Made by a program: the position numbers and the translations under genes. Shown here piece after piece: positions 51,278-59,940 of a stretch of DNA of 64,000 nt. The notes beneath the pieces are model-generated. The model saw nothing but the letters and a program-made list of their open reading frames with translations. It searched no databases and was not told the origin of the DNA. The stretch comes from Flavobacterium jejuense (GTDB taxonomy: Bacteria > Bacteroidota > Bacteroidia > Flavobacteriales > Flavobacteriaceae): assembly GCF_006491595.2 (NCBI RefSeq), contig NZ_VEVQ02000008.1, forward strand, positions 62,001 to 126,000. Direction: 5' to 3'. Positions within the stretch are counted from its first letter, which is position 1. Each line of letters opens with the position of its first letter.

Positions 51278-52447
51278 ATGAGAAAATATTTATTTTTTTA
51301 CGCTTTTCTTTTAACCCTAAGTATTAATTCACAAAATACAACTATGAATAGAGACTATCAATACGATCAAGAAATTTTAAATGAATCTGGTCAAAGACAT
51401 GGAACACTTGTTCAAACCAGTTATATATACGATTCGTTAGCGTATAGTCATATTTATGATAACGGAGAATTAGTAGTAACTACCGATTATCGTTTTCAAA
51501 TTGAAGATAAAAAGGAGTTAGTAGGAAAATATAAAGATGATTTACCTTATGACGGTTATTTTGTCTATGAAAATGAATATGAAATTGCTGAAATAGATTA
51601 TTATGAGAAAGGTGTTTTCCAATTTAAATATACTACAACAATCATAGAAATGATGAAACCTGAAATGACAGGAATGAAACCAAAAATGATTAAAAATATT
51701 TATAAAGAAGAGCAACTTTGGCAAGGATTGAACCATAAGAGTTTTAAAATGGATGGCTCAAATCTTCTGGTAACCGAATATTATGAAAATGGAGCGATTA
51801 CCAATGTGGATCTTTGGATTTTAGCTATGCATTATGCTCAACTCATAAAAATTAAGTTTCTACCAAATGGATATACAATTTATACAGATCCAATAATTGA
51901 CCCAGAAGGTGATCCAGAAGTAGATAGAAGAGCTGCGAGCATTTTAGTACAATTTACTGATATTAATGATGGGAAAGTCAGTTTTAGTATAGATAATAAA
52001 GTTATAGCAAAGTATCAGTTTAGCAATCAAAATATTTCAAGTAAAATCGATTGGATGAAAAAAATTATGATTTATTCCTTATCGGACAATGATACTATTT
52101 TACTAACTAATAAATTTAATTTTGAAGGTGATGATAGATTTGAAAAAGAATATTCCTATTCCAATAAAAATATAATGCTTGGGTTTTATACCAACTTAAT
52201 CTATAAACCCATTCCTATGCTTACTCCTAAAAACGATAATGATTATTTAAAAATTTTTGATTTTAAAGAAGAAACGATTGAAAATAGGATTTTAATTATC
52301 AATGAAGAAGGAAAACCATTTATGGGGACTTTTATACAAAAAGAAGGTACTACTTATACGTTTTCCAAATATGAAAATTATAAAGTTGTTGTAACAAAAG
52401 ATAATTTATCATTTAAAGCAATAAAGGAATTATTATTTAAGGAATAA
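51278..52447 (+). CDS. Hypothetical exported protein
   Basis: A 389-residue protein with a signal peptide (MRKYLFFYAFLLTLSINSQ). The N-terminal part has MORN-like toxin-associated antigen-style phrases (YDNGELVVTTDYRF, YYENGAITNVDLW), and the rest is beta-rich. No enzyme motif is seen. It lies 21 bp after the HEAT-like gene and is followed by a strong terminator. It is probably periplasmic or surface-linked. Confidence 0.6.
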   Translation: MRKYLFFYAFLLTLSINSQNTTMNRDYQYDQEILNESGQRHGTLVQTSYIYDSLAYSHIYDNGELVVTTDYRFQIEDKKELVGKYKDDLPYDGYFVYENEYEIAEIDYYEKGVFQFKYTTTIIEMMKPEMTGMKPKMIKNIYKEEQLWQGLNHKSFKMDGSNLLVTEYYENGAITNVDLWILAMHYAQLIKIKFLPNGYTIYTDPIIDPEGDPEVDRRAASILVQFTDINDGKVSFSIDNKVIAKYQFSNQNISSKIDWMKKIMIYSLSDNDTILLTNKFNFEGDDRFEKEYSYSNKNIMLGFYTNLIYKPIPMLTPKNDNDYLKIFDFKEETIENRILIINEEGKPFMGTFIQKEGTTYTFSKYENYKVVVTKDNLSFKAIKELLFKE

Positions 52448-52495
52448 CTATTTTGTTTAAGAAACAAAATTGAAAATAGAGTTTGGTTTGTTTGA

Positions 52496-52532
52496 GTCGG
52501 TTATTGATGGAATCAGTAATCGGCTTTTTTTG
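52496..52532 (+). terminator. Terminator after the 51278 gene
   Basis: GTCGGTTATTGAT and ATCAGTAATCGGC form a 13-pair stem in RNA (with G-U pairs) around the loop GGA, followed by TTTTTTT. Confidence 0.85.
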
Positions 52533-52638
52533 TGTTTAATTTTTCCTTTATCTTAAGATGTAAGAATTTTGCTAAGACTTTGGTTTTGTTTTTTCAGTGA
52601 ACTTATCTGCTCAGTTGTCTAGAAATTAATGACGTCTT

Positions 52639-52765
52639 TTTTAGCCCAGATAGTAGTGGCATCCTGTTATTGCGAGGCACGAAGTGTTTCAAATATAGCT
52701 TGCTTCGTTCCTCGCAATGACAGATAGAACGAATAGCGGGTGTGATTTTCTTCCGAAGTGCAGTT
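52639..52765. repeat. Dispersed palindromic intergenic element
   Basis: ATTGCGAGGCACGAAG at 52669-52684 and its near-perfect inverse CTTCGTTCCTCGCAAT at 52703-52718 form a long hairpin (one mismatch). Outside it lie AGCCCAGATAGTAGTGGCATCC (as 52643-52664) and GAATAGCGGG (52731-52740), phrases that recur between genes in flavobacteria as I recall them. The higher G+C stands out from the surroundings. It lies in the 366-bp gap between convergent genes and contains no gene. Confidence 0.6.
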
Positions 52766-52813
52766 TTTGTGCTCCTAGAAAACAACAATGTGACTGCAGA
52801 CTATAATTCTTCT

Positions 52814-54709
52814 TTATTTTTTTAAAATTTCTTTTACTATTTCAGAGGTATCTCCTTTTTCTTGTGCTTCTTTAGCAAATGAAATAGCCTTTTTTCTGTT
52901 TTTTAATTTGTAATGAATTTCAGCTTTATTGGCTACATAAATTGCCATTTCAGGAGCTAATTCATTCGCTTTTTCAAAATAGGATAATGCTTTTTTATAG
53001 TCTAGATCTTCATCTAATAAACAACCATAGTTATTGTAAATATGAGCTAAAGCTTTAGTGTCATGAGATGTTCTCTCAATAAAATAGGCTTCTTTATCGT
53101 AACAGGCTTTTTTACCATGAATATAAAATAACAATCGAGCTTCGTAGAAATAGAGCATTCCGTCAGTAGGGTTTTCTTTAATGCTTTTTTTACACAATTC
53201 TTCTGCTTTTGAGTATTCTTTTTTTTGCATTAACTCATAAATTTTACTATAGACAACGTTTTTCTGCTCTATTTTCTTCTTTTCTTTAATTTTTAGTTGA
53301 ATATCCAAAAGAGAGTCATGAATTATAGTTTTTTCCCAATATGGAAACTCAATGAATTGATTGTCTATTTTAAGTTCTAAAAGAATAAGTGAATCTTGAA
53401 TATCTATAGTAAGGTTTATCTCAAAATAAGTACATTTTTTTTCGTTTAGAATTTTATATAATTTTTCAGTATCTATAGCTATTTCTAGCCATTTTGTCCG
53501 GTTAAAAGTATCACAATAGAAGAGTATTTTTCTTGGCAAACTATTTTGTAAAATGGATTGCTTTGTTTCTATATCTGTGAATCTACTTCGTAGAGATTCT
53601 TTGTTATTACAATCGTAAACACAGATTAGATGGTTGTGCGATAAATTAAGATTTAATGTCCAATTAAATGGTTTTTCTCTGATTTCTTGTCTTGTCTTTA
53701 TTCTCTCTCGGGTTTCATTGTCTAGAAGTAATGTAGATGAGGTTTTCCTATTTTGATAAGGCTCTATTATCTCTTTGTATTCACTACTGTTTTCCGTTTT
53801 TAAATTGTCCTTTTTTAAGGTTGTTTCAAGAAGTAGTTCTGAACCTGTGAAAATTTTAATTTTTCCATTTTCATGAATTGTAATAGACAAAGGTTCTGTT
53901 TTTTTACCTCTAAGTATTTTGGATTTATTTAAAGGATATTTGTTTTCTTCAAAAATAAGTTGGTCATAAGGGAAAACAATTTCATCCTGATAATAGGTAT
54001 CTTCAGAAATAGAATAATAAGCAATCTTTACTAAATTTGTATTTACAGGAACATACATTCTTTCGCTAAAAGCAGGAGAAAAAAGTATTTCATTTCTTTT
54101 GGCAATGTTTAGAGATTCTAATGTTTTTTGAGACTCAAATTCTCTGTTTTTTTTAAGAGTATATTTTGCTATTCTTTTTTTAGTATAATTTATAAAATGG
54201 ATTTCATCTATTTTAATTAGGAATTCTGGGTCATAATTTATTTTTATACATACATTGGTAAACTGCAAAGCTTGTGAATAAATAAGTTGATAATATGTTG
54301 CAAATTTAAATGCATAATATATGATGGGAAATCCTAAAACTATAAATAACCAAATATAGAATATAGTTGCATGAAAAATATTTGTTTCTTGATATATAAC
54401 GAATAAATAAGTGCCAATGTTCGTGAAAAACAGTAAGAAAAGAATAAAGAAATAACTAGGCAATAAAGAAGCAATTGAGGTAGATTTATAGCCTCCTCCA
54501 TTTGGAGTCGCATGCTTTAAGGCATGATAGAAAGCATTCATAAAGAGTACTCCTATAACATAAAGTAAACTAGTAAAAGTGAGTCCAAAAAAGTATAAAC
54601 TTATATATGATAGTACTGCTATTAAAAGTAAGGGTAGAACAGGGAAAAATAGATATTCATAACTTAGATAAGGAGGCTCTATTTTTTTATATTGCTTATA
54701 TGAGTTCAT
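52814..54709 (-). CDS. Membrane protein with C-terminal TPR repeats
   Basis: A 631-residue protein of unknown function. Four hydrophobic segments lie in residues 18-160 (for example FFPVLPLLLIAVLSYISLYF and ATIFYIWLFIVLGFPIIYY). A long beta-rich cytoplasmic part with no known motif follows. About three TPR units occur between 495 and 625 (SKAEELCKKSIKENPTDGMLYFYEAR, KKALSYFEKANELAPEMAIYVANKAEIHYKLKNR, shown here in part). It probably anchors a protein complex at the membrane. The neighbouring leftward gene starts 133 bp upstream, beyond a gene-free gap. Confidence 0.6.
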   Translation of the reverse strand: MNSYKQYKKIEPPYLSYEYLFFPVLPLLLIAVLSYISLYFFGLTFTSLLYVIGVLFMNAFYHALKHATPNGGGYKSTSIASLLPSYFFILFLLFFTNIGTYLFVIYQETNIFHATIFYIWLFIVLGFPIIYYAFKFATYYQLIYSQALQFTNVCIKINYDPEFLIKIDEIHFINYTKKRIAKYTLKKNREFESQKTLESLNIAKRNEILFSPAFSERMYVPVNTNLVKIAYYSISEDTYYQDEIVFPYDQLIFEENKYPLNKSKILRGKKTEPLSITIHENGKIKIFTGSELLLETTLKKDNLKTENSSEYKEIIEPYQNRKTSSTLLLDNETRERIKTRQEIREKPFNWTLNLNLSHNHLICVYDCNNKESLRSRFTDIETKQSILQNSLPRKILFYCDTFNRTKWLEIAIDTEKLYKILNEKKCTYFEINLTIDIQDSLILLELKIDNQFIEFPYWEKTIIHDSLLDIQLKIKEKKKIEQKNVVYSKIYELMQKKEYSKAEELCKKSIKENPTDGMLYFYEARLLFYIHGKKACYDKEAYFIERTSHDTKALAHIYNNYGCLLDEDLDYKKALSYFEKANELAPEMAIYVANKAEIHYKLKNRKKAISFAKEAQEKGDTSEIVKEILKK

Positions 54710-54842
54710 GTATTAAAATGCTTCTATTAAAGGATCTTCATCAGGAAGATAAAGTTCTGGAGTTGATAATTATAGAAATAGTAAACTGTATTAAGTTCGT
54801 ATTTTAAATAATTATTTTGTTTGTCCATTTTTACAAATCTTT

Positions 54843-55721
54843 TTAATGAAAAGATTCGTCAAAGTCTTCTATCTCAGAATTATTATTTTTCTTAATTGCT
54901 CTTAAAACAAATTGATTATCTGATTCATAACCAAGATCTATTTCGGTAGAAGTACGTTCTCCAAACATCCAAATCATGCGATTTAGAGGAGAAGGAGCTT
55001 TTTTTTGAATTTCAAGCCTATGTATAGCTTCAAGAAAAGCTTCTTTAGTAACAGGATTTTCGATATGAATTAGCCTATTTTTTAATATAGGAACAGCTTC
55101 TTTTACATTAAGATCGGCAAGTGCAGCAGCAACAAGTGATAGGTTTTTTGTGCGTTTGTAATTGTTTAGATATTCCAAAGCCTTTGTTTTATCATTTTTA
55201 AGAATACAAAAGGCATAGAACATTTCTAAGGTTTCTTTATTCTCATTGATACAATATTCACTTGATACAGCTTCTTCTAAATAAGCCAGAATTTCTTCTA
55301 TTGTTCCCTCATACCCAAGTAAACTTAATGCAATACATACTGTTCCTTTTTCGAGATGAAGTTCATAGAAAGCTCCCTTTAAACCTAAAAATTCTTTGTA
55401 TAAAAGAGGGGCAAGTTTTTTTTCTCCGAGCATTCCTACAAACTTAACCAATGCACTAAATAGAATATGATTTACATGTATGGGTGAATCAAATCCATCA
55501 TTCCAAATCTTATCTTGTTCTATTTTATAATTTAACGCTGTTTCTCTAAGTATATCGAAACTATTTTCTAAGAAAGAAATAATTCTTGGTCTAAACAATG
55601 GCTCATTTCCATATTCGATTAACCTATAAATATTTTCAGGTTTTGAATCATAGTATTGAAGTAAAAGTTCTTTTTCTGCAATTTTTAATATTTTTTCAAA
55701 CAATTCTATATTTTTATTCAT
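54843..55721 (-). CDS. Helical protein sharing the C-terminal tail of the 50078 gene product
   Basis: A 292-residue helical protein without known family. The segments VAAALADLNVKEAVPILKNRL (residues around 200-220) and RMIWMFGERTS, LGYESDNQFVLRAIKK near the end line up with FAIMALTDLSCKEALPFF and RMILLNGNVTP, LGTESNNFFVQRAQKK in the rightward protein at 50078-51256. The N-terminal parts differ, so these are paralogues with a conserved HEAT-like end. The acidic final residues (EIEDFDESFH) are also shared in character. Confidence 0.6.
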   Translation of the reverse strand: MNKNIELFEKILKIAEKELLLQYYDSKPENIYRLIEYGNEPLFRPRIISFLENSFDILRETALNYKIEQDKIWNDGFDSPIHVNHILFSALVKFVGMLGEKKLAPLLYKEFLGLKGAFYELHLEKGTVCIALSLLGYEGTIEEILAYLEEAVSSEYCINENKETLEMFYAFCILKNDKTKALEYLNNYKRTKNLSLVAAALADLNVKEAVPILKNRLIHIENPVTKEAFLEAIHRLEIQKKAPSPLNRMIWMFGERTSTEIDLGYESDNQFVLRAIKKNNNSEIEDFDESFH

Positions 55722-55982
55722 TCAAATTTTATTTTAATTAGAAACTATAATATTTTTTAACTTACTAATTTAGTATTCTACATAAGGTAAACATTTTCGT
55801 CAGGAGATAAATTATTTTAAAAGACATAACATTATGTTTTTCAAATTAATGACAAATTTAAGTTGTTTATCCATTAAAATAAGAAGTGCTATTTTCCATA
55901 AGCTTAGTTTCTTAATATTTTCTAAATCAGTTATGCTAAAATTCATTTGGTTTATATATAAATGATTACAATATGGTTTTAA
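55722..55982. other. Gene-free stretch in the accessory region
   Basis: No open frame with coding character, promoter box or terminator was recognised. The sequence is AT-rich and has the look of decayed coding sequence, but no match could be named. Confidence 0.3.
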
Positions 55983-56141
55983 TTATAAGGAATAAAAAAC
56001 TTCAGGTAGCTCATCATCAAAGGCACTAAAACCAAAAAGACAAGGTGATTTTCTCGGCAATTTGTTAAAAGCTACTGCTTGTGCTATTTCTGGTGTAATT
56101 TCAATGATAAGCAATTCATATAATTGAATCAAAAAGGCATA
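55983..56141 (-). pseudogene. Start-less in-frame remnant behind the Imm11-like gene
   Basis: After the stop codon of the Imm11-like gene the same minus-strand frame stays open for about 52 codons to a TAA at 55983. The peptide reads sensibly (YAFLIQLYELLIIEITPEI, then FNKLPRKSPCLFGFSAFDDE) but has no ATG. It may be the C-terminal end of a related gene left by a deletion, or a former extension of the gene upstream cut off by a stop. Confidence 0.4.
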
Positions 56142-56762
56142 TTATAAAAACGCAATTTCTTCTAGTTTGTAAAACTCGATATGATCGTCAAACCCGCCAT
56201 GAATAAATCCCTTTTCAAGTAAATGATCTCTCACACGTTCATGCACCAAAATAGTGAGTAAGCTTTCGGCAAGTCTAAACATAAGTAGCCCCTTCATATC
56301 ATTTTCTTTCAGTATCAATTGATCAAAAGGGACATCCATCAAGGGAGTACTATCATCTAGTTCAAACTTGGACTTTTTCATATCTACTGCTGAAACAACA
56401 CCAATAATGTTCACCGCTTTATAGTTATTGTACACCTTTCCGTCATCTGGATCAGTAATGGAGACAGGATACTTATGCAAGTTATCTACACCGACTGCTT
56501 CTAAAGCAGCGATAAGGTCGTCACGAAAAAAATGGCATCCGCATTGACTCATATAGGGCGCTAGAAAGTCAGACATTGAGGTATTTGCGGGATGATTGTG
56601 AAGGAGTTTTATATCCATGAACGGCACAGGGGCAGTAAAGACTTCACCCCTAAACCACTTATTAGGAGTTTTTTTATAGCTCTTCGATATGTAATCGTCA
56701 ATATCAAGCCAACGTTTAGGCTTACCTGCTTGTTGCATACTATAAAACATATTGCTTCTCAA
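56142..56762 (-). CDS. Imm11/DUF1629-like predicted immunity protein
   Basis: A 206-residue cytoplasmic protein. The central YKAVNIIGVVSAVDMKKSKF and the following D..P..DVPFDQLIL, then LFRLAESLLTILVHERVRDHL, resemble the Imm11 (DUF1629) immunity family. The match is by pattern only. Base composition differs from its neighbours: lines 56461-56580 have 53 G or C in 120 (44%), against 16 in 60 (27%) at 57001-57060, pointing to recent transfer. Its promoter region carries a version of the module found before both LRR genes. If the call is right, it protects against a secreted toxin of a rival strain. Confidence 0.45.
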   Translation of the reverse strand: MRSNMFYSMQQAGKPKRWLDIDDYISKSYKKTPNKWFRGEVFTAPVPFMDIKLLHNHPANTSMSDFLAPYMSQCGCHFFRDDLIAALEAVGVDNLHKYPVSITDPDDGKVYNNYKAVNIIGVVSAVDMKKSKFELDDSTPLMDVPFDQLILKENDMKGLLMFRLAESLLTILVHERVRDHLLEKGFIHGGFDDHIEFYKLEEIAFL

Positions 56763-56835
56763 AATTTATATTAATACTAATAAGAATCTTATTCTTTGTC
56801 AAGTAATCCATCTTGTTTTTATAATCCTTTGATTA

Positions 56836-56883
56836 TAAAAGTAAATTGTCTAAGAATTTTAAGAATCATCATTAATAGTGGTT
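56836..56883 (-). promoter_or_regulatory. Palindrome/promoter module, degenerate copy, before the Imm11-like gene
   Basis: A degenerate palindrome is at 56864-56883 (minus strand AACCACTATTAATGATGATT), and 20 bp further on is a near -7 box TACTTTTA (56836-56843, minus strand). Between them lies the conserved CTTAAAATTCTTA. The same order and spacing occur before both LRR genes. Confidence 0.5.
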
Positions 56884-56952
56884 TTAATTGAACCATTCAA
56901 TTTAATAAGACTACTAATTTTGAAGAAAAATGGTTTAACATGAATTTGTTTT

Positions 56953-59787
56953 TTATTCTTCCTCAATTGCATTTAAAAAATCGTCATCATCCCAAAATTT
57001 TTCAAAATCGGTATCATCTAAAAATTGCTGTTTTGTTTTTCCTAATCGAATAGATTCTTTGATATGGAATATCATCTCCTCTTTTCTTTCAAAATGAGCA
57101 AAACCACAAGCCAAATTGAAAGCTAATAGAACTTTAGTGATTTCTTCTAATTTTTGAACTTCTTTTAGAAGAAGATCAAAATAGGAAGCATCATTTAATT
57201 TTATAGCAGCAATTACATTTAGATACAAAATATCTTCATCAGAATAGTTTGTCATTCTTGGAGATAAATAATTAAAAACAGTTCTACATTGCTCATTTTT
57301 ATCATCACTAACTAAATAATAGGTGTCGTAATATAAGTTATTATACGAAAATTGATTTTCAGAATGATTAAAAATTGCGGTTATTTTTTCTAAAACCCAA
57401 TTTGAATTATTTTTTTTCTGATGGTTTGATAATCTTCTATCAAAATAGAATGAAAGCAAATTTCGAACTTCTCCAGAATATATTTCACTAATGGCTTCTT
57501 TACAAACATTCACAGCATAATTTCGGTACACTTCTAAATCTTTAAAACTATAATTTTCAATTCTATCTAAATCTTGTATTAGTAATCGAATAACCTCAGA
57601 AATAAGATCCTTAGTCTTTTCAGAATTGTTTTCGGCAATCCAATTGTCAAAGTATAAAACTATTTTTTCAGGATTTGTTTCATGATATTTTGATCCTAAA
57701 ATTTGAGCCATATAGGACGCTTTTTCTTTGTGGCTTAAAAAAGAAAGACATTGTGTTATCGACTTCTCATCGAGCGTATTTTTCTGTATTGCCTTTACAA
57801 TGTTATACAGGTATTCTTCTTCTAATTTCTTCGAAATTCCATTACCTAACAGGGCTATTATTTTAGGAAGGTTTTCAGTATTTAGGTTCTCTAAATCTGA
57901 AATTAATGTTTCTTGTAGTTTGTTTTTTTCTTTTGTTTCTGTAAGGAATTCTTTTATTTCAGGTAAAGCTACAGCTTGAATTTGTGATAAAAGGGCATCA
58001 AAATAGTCTTTTCCAAAGTAAGCTCGATCTTCTTCTTCATACTTAAAGAACACTTTTAGTAGTTTTTTCTGTACATTGAAATCGGTAGTGTTTTGAAAAG
58101 CTGGCATAAAAAGATCTTCCATTTGATCTCCACCGTCACTATTAAGCATATCAGTAGAGGCTTTTTTCAAAAGTTGGTACAAAGCCTCAGAAGTAAATTG
58201 AGAAAAAAAATTATCTATTAACTGATCCTGAACTGTGCATCCCCAATAACGGTGCCCTGCATCATAATATTCACAAGCCTTGTAGAATTGTTTTACAATC
58301 TTTTTTTGAGTGGATTTATTTTTTCTTGAAATAATTTCTTCCAAAACAAGCAAAGTTGCATTATAATTATCATATGCAGATTTAAAAGTCATACCGAAAA
58401 TAGTTGTCAAACAGGTGTCAGACAGATTTTTGATATGTTTTTGAATAGCTTGGTCTAGTATTTTAATTTCAGTAATTTTTTCTTCTTTGGCTTTTAGGTT
58501 AAAATAACTCGCAAGTGGATTTTTTTTGTTATTAAAATTGAGCTTTATATGTTTTGATAGTTGTAAAATAGCTTCCTCAAATTTTAGAACATCGTTAGTT
58601 TCTAATTGAGTTATAAGTACATCAATTGCAGGTAAAGTTTTGAATTTATCTTTATTTTTCCAGTTTTTTAAGATTTCATCGTTTGCTTTTAATTCTTTAA
58701 TTGTTGGATGATTGTAAATAGGAGTATAGTCTTTAATATATCTGCAATTTTTAATATCTAATGATTCTAATAATTCTAAAAAAGAAATTACTTCAATTGA
58801 TTTATAATAATTAGAAGATAGGTTTAGTTTTTTTATTGGTAACCCTTTCAAGCCTTCTAAGTTTTTTAAATCGTAGCTTGTTTCAAGGTTAAGTTCTTCT
58901 AAATGAGTAAAATTTGAAAAACCCTCACAATTTTTTAAAGCGGAATATCTTAAAGTAAGTTTTTTTAGTTTTTTTAGAGGGGTAATAGGGGTAATATCAA
59001 AAACACCACAAGTACTTAAATCAAGTTCTTCTAAATTTTCTAGTTTACCAATAGCTTCTGGAATAGGTCTTAAATATAAGTTTTCATCTCCTTTTCTAGT
59101 AATTTCCATTCGCCCTTCATTAAGAGAACCCCATAAATTAAGCTGTTTTAGTTTTTTTAACTTACTTAAACTGTCAGGGATCTTTGCTAAAGTAGTATTT
59201 ATTTCTAAAGATTCTAAATTTTCTAAATCGGTTAGTATTTCTGGGAAAATATTCATTGGAAGACCAGCTAATCCAATCTTTTTTAGGTTTTTCAGATTTT
59301 TAAAAGAGTCAGGTAATGTTTTTAAACCACAAGAAATTAAATCTATTGACTCTAAATGGGTTAGATTTCCAATTTCGTCAGGTAATTGTTCTTTTTTTAG
59401 ATGACTTCCCCAAATTTCTAATTCTTTTACATTTGGGAATAATTTTACAAGTTTTTGTGTGTCAGCTTTAGTGTTTTGAACAACAGTGTGTAAGGATTCA
59501 ATATGGAGCATTTCTTTCAAAGAATTAAAATTACAAAAGCTCCAAAGTGTTAAATGTTTAATGTGTTTTAATTGATCTAAATTTTCTGGAACTTCATAGG
59601 TATTTTCTCTTGAAGCACTATGAAAACTTAGTTTTGTAATATTTGGATAGTCATTAATAGTTAATGGAATTTCAAATTTTTCAGTACAATTGTCAAATCG
59701 AATTTCTTTAATTTCATGTAGATTTTGTATTTCAGAAAAATTAAAAGTTTCTTTGGCTAAATCAATTCTTTGTTCTTGCGTTTCCAT
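56953..59787 (-). CDS. Leucine-rich-repeat protein with HEAT-like C-terminal half, copy 1
   Basis: A 944-residue cytoplasmic protein. Residues about 30-370 hold LRR units of the form NLxxLxxLxL..C.L..LP (for example HLESIDLISCGLKTLPDSF and KLENLEELDLSTCGVFDI). Residues 375-944 are helical. It is a tandem paralogue of the gene at 59941. Identity is highest in 430-590 and in the last 110 residues, and lowest at about 610-830. The final codons are acidic (DDDDFLNAIEEE). There is no signal peptide or kinase domain. A role in protein binding, possibly immunity to or delivery of a toxin, is only inferred. Confidence 0.75.
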   Translation of the reverse strand: METQEQRIDLAKETFNFSEIQNLHEIKEIRFDNCTEKFEIPLTINDYPNITKLSFHSASRENTYEVPENLDQLKHIKHLTLWSFCNFNSLKEMLHIESLHTVVQNTKADTQKLVKLFPNVKELEIWGSHLKKEQLPDEIGNLTHLESIDLISCGLKTLPDSFKNLKNLKKIGLAGLPMNIFPEILTDLENLESLEINTTLAKIPDSLSKLKKLKQLNLWGSLNEGRMEITRKGDENLYLRPIPEAIGKLENLEELDLSTCGVFDITPITPLKKLKKLTLRYSALKNCEGFSNFTHLEELNLETSYDLKNLEGLKGLPIKKLNLSSNYYKSIEVISFLELLESLDIKNCRYIKDYTPIYNHPTIKELKANDEILKNWKNKDKFKTLPAIDVLITQLETNDVLKFEEAILQLSKHIKLNFNNKKNPLASYFNLKAKEEKITEIKILDQAIQKHIKNLSDTCLTTIFGMTFKSAYDNYNATLLVLEEIISRKNKSTQKKIVKQFYKACEYYDAGHRYWGCTVQDQLIDNFFSQFTSEALYQLLKKASTDMLNSDGGDQMEDLFMPAFQNTTDFNVQKKLLKVFFKYEEEDRAYFGKDYFDALLSQIQAVALPEIKEFLTETKEKNKLQETLISDLENLNTENLPKIIALLGNGISKKLEEEYLYNIVKAIQKNTLDEKSITQCLSFLSHKEKASYMAQILGSKYHETNPEKIVLYFDNWIAENNSEKTKDLISEVIRLLIQDLDRIENYSFKDLEVYRNYAVNVCKEAISEIYSGEVRNLLSFYFDRRLSNHQKKNNSNWVLEKITAIFNHSENQFSYNNLYYDTYYLVSDDKNEQCRTVFNYLSPRMTNYSDEDILYLNVIAAIKLNDASYFDLLLKEVQKLEEITKVLLAFNLACGFAHFERKEEMIFHIKESIRLGKTKQQFLDDTDFEKFWDDDDFLNAIEEE

Positions 59788-59814
59788 ACTATTTGTTTCA
59801 TAATTATATGCTTA

Positions 59815-59862
59815 CAAAGCTAAATGGTTTAAGAATTTTAATAATCATTATTTATAGTGATT
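59815..59862 (-). promoter_or_regulatory. Palindrome/promoter module before LRR copy 1
   Basis: The near-palindrome AATCACTATAAATAATGATT (minus strand, 59843-59862, one mismatch) is followed 20 bp later by a perfect -7 box TAGCTTTG (59815-59822, minus strand). The start codon is 28 bases further on. Confidence 0.65.
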
Positions 59863-59940
59863 TTGTTATTAGAGTATTCAATTTTAGTCTAATAAAACTA
59901 CTAATTTTAAAGAAAAATAGTTTTACCTAGATTTACTTTT

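Noticed and set aside
54607..54807. Plus-strand open frame across the start of the TPR membrane gene.
   Set aside because: It is largely antisense to the start of a supported gene and has no recognisable product.
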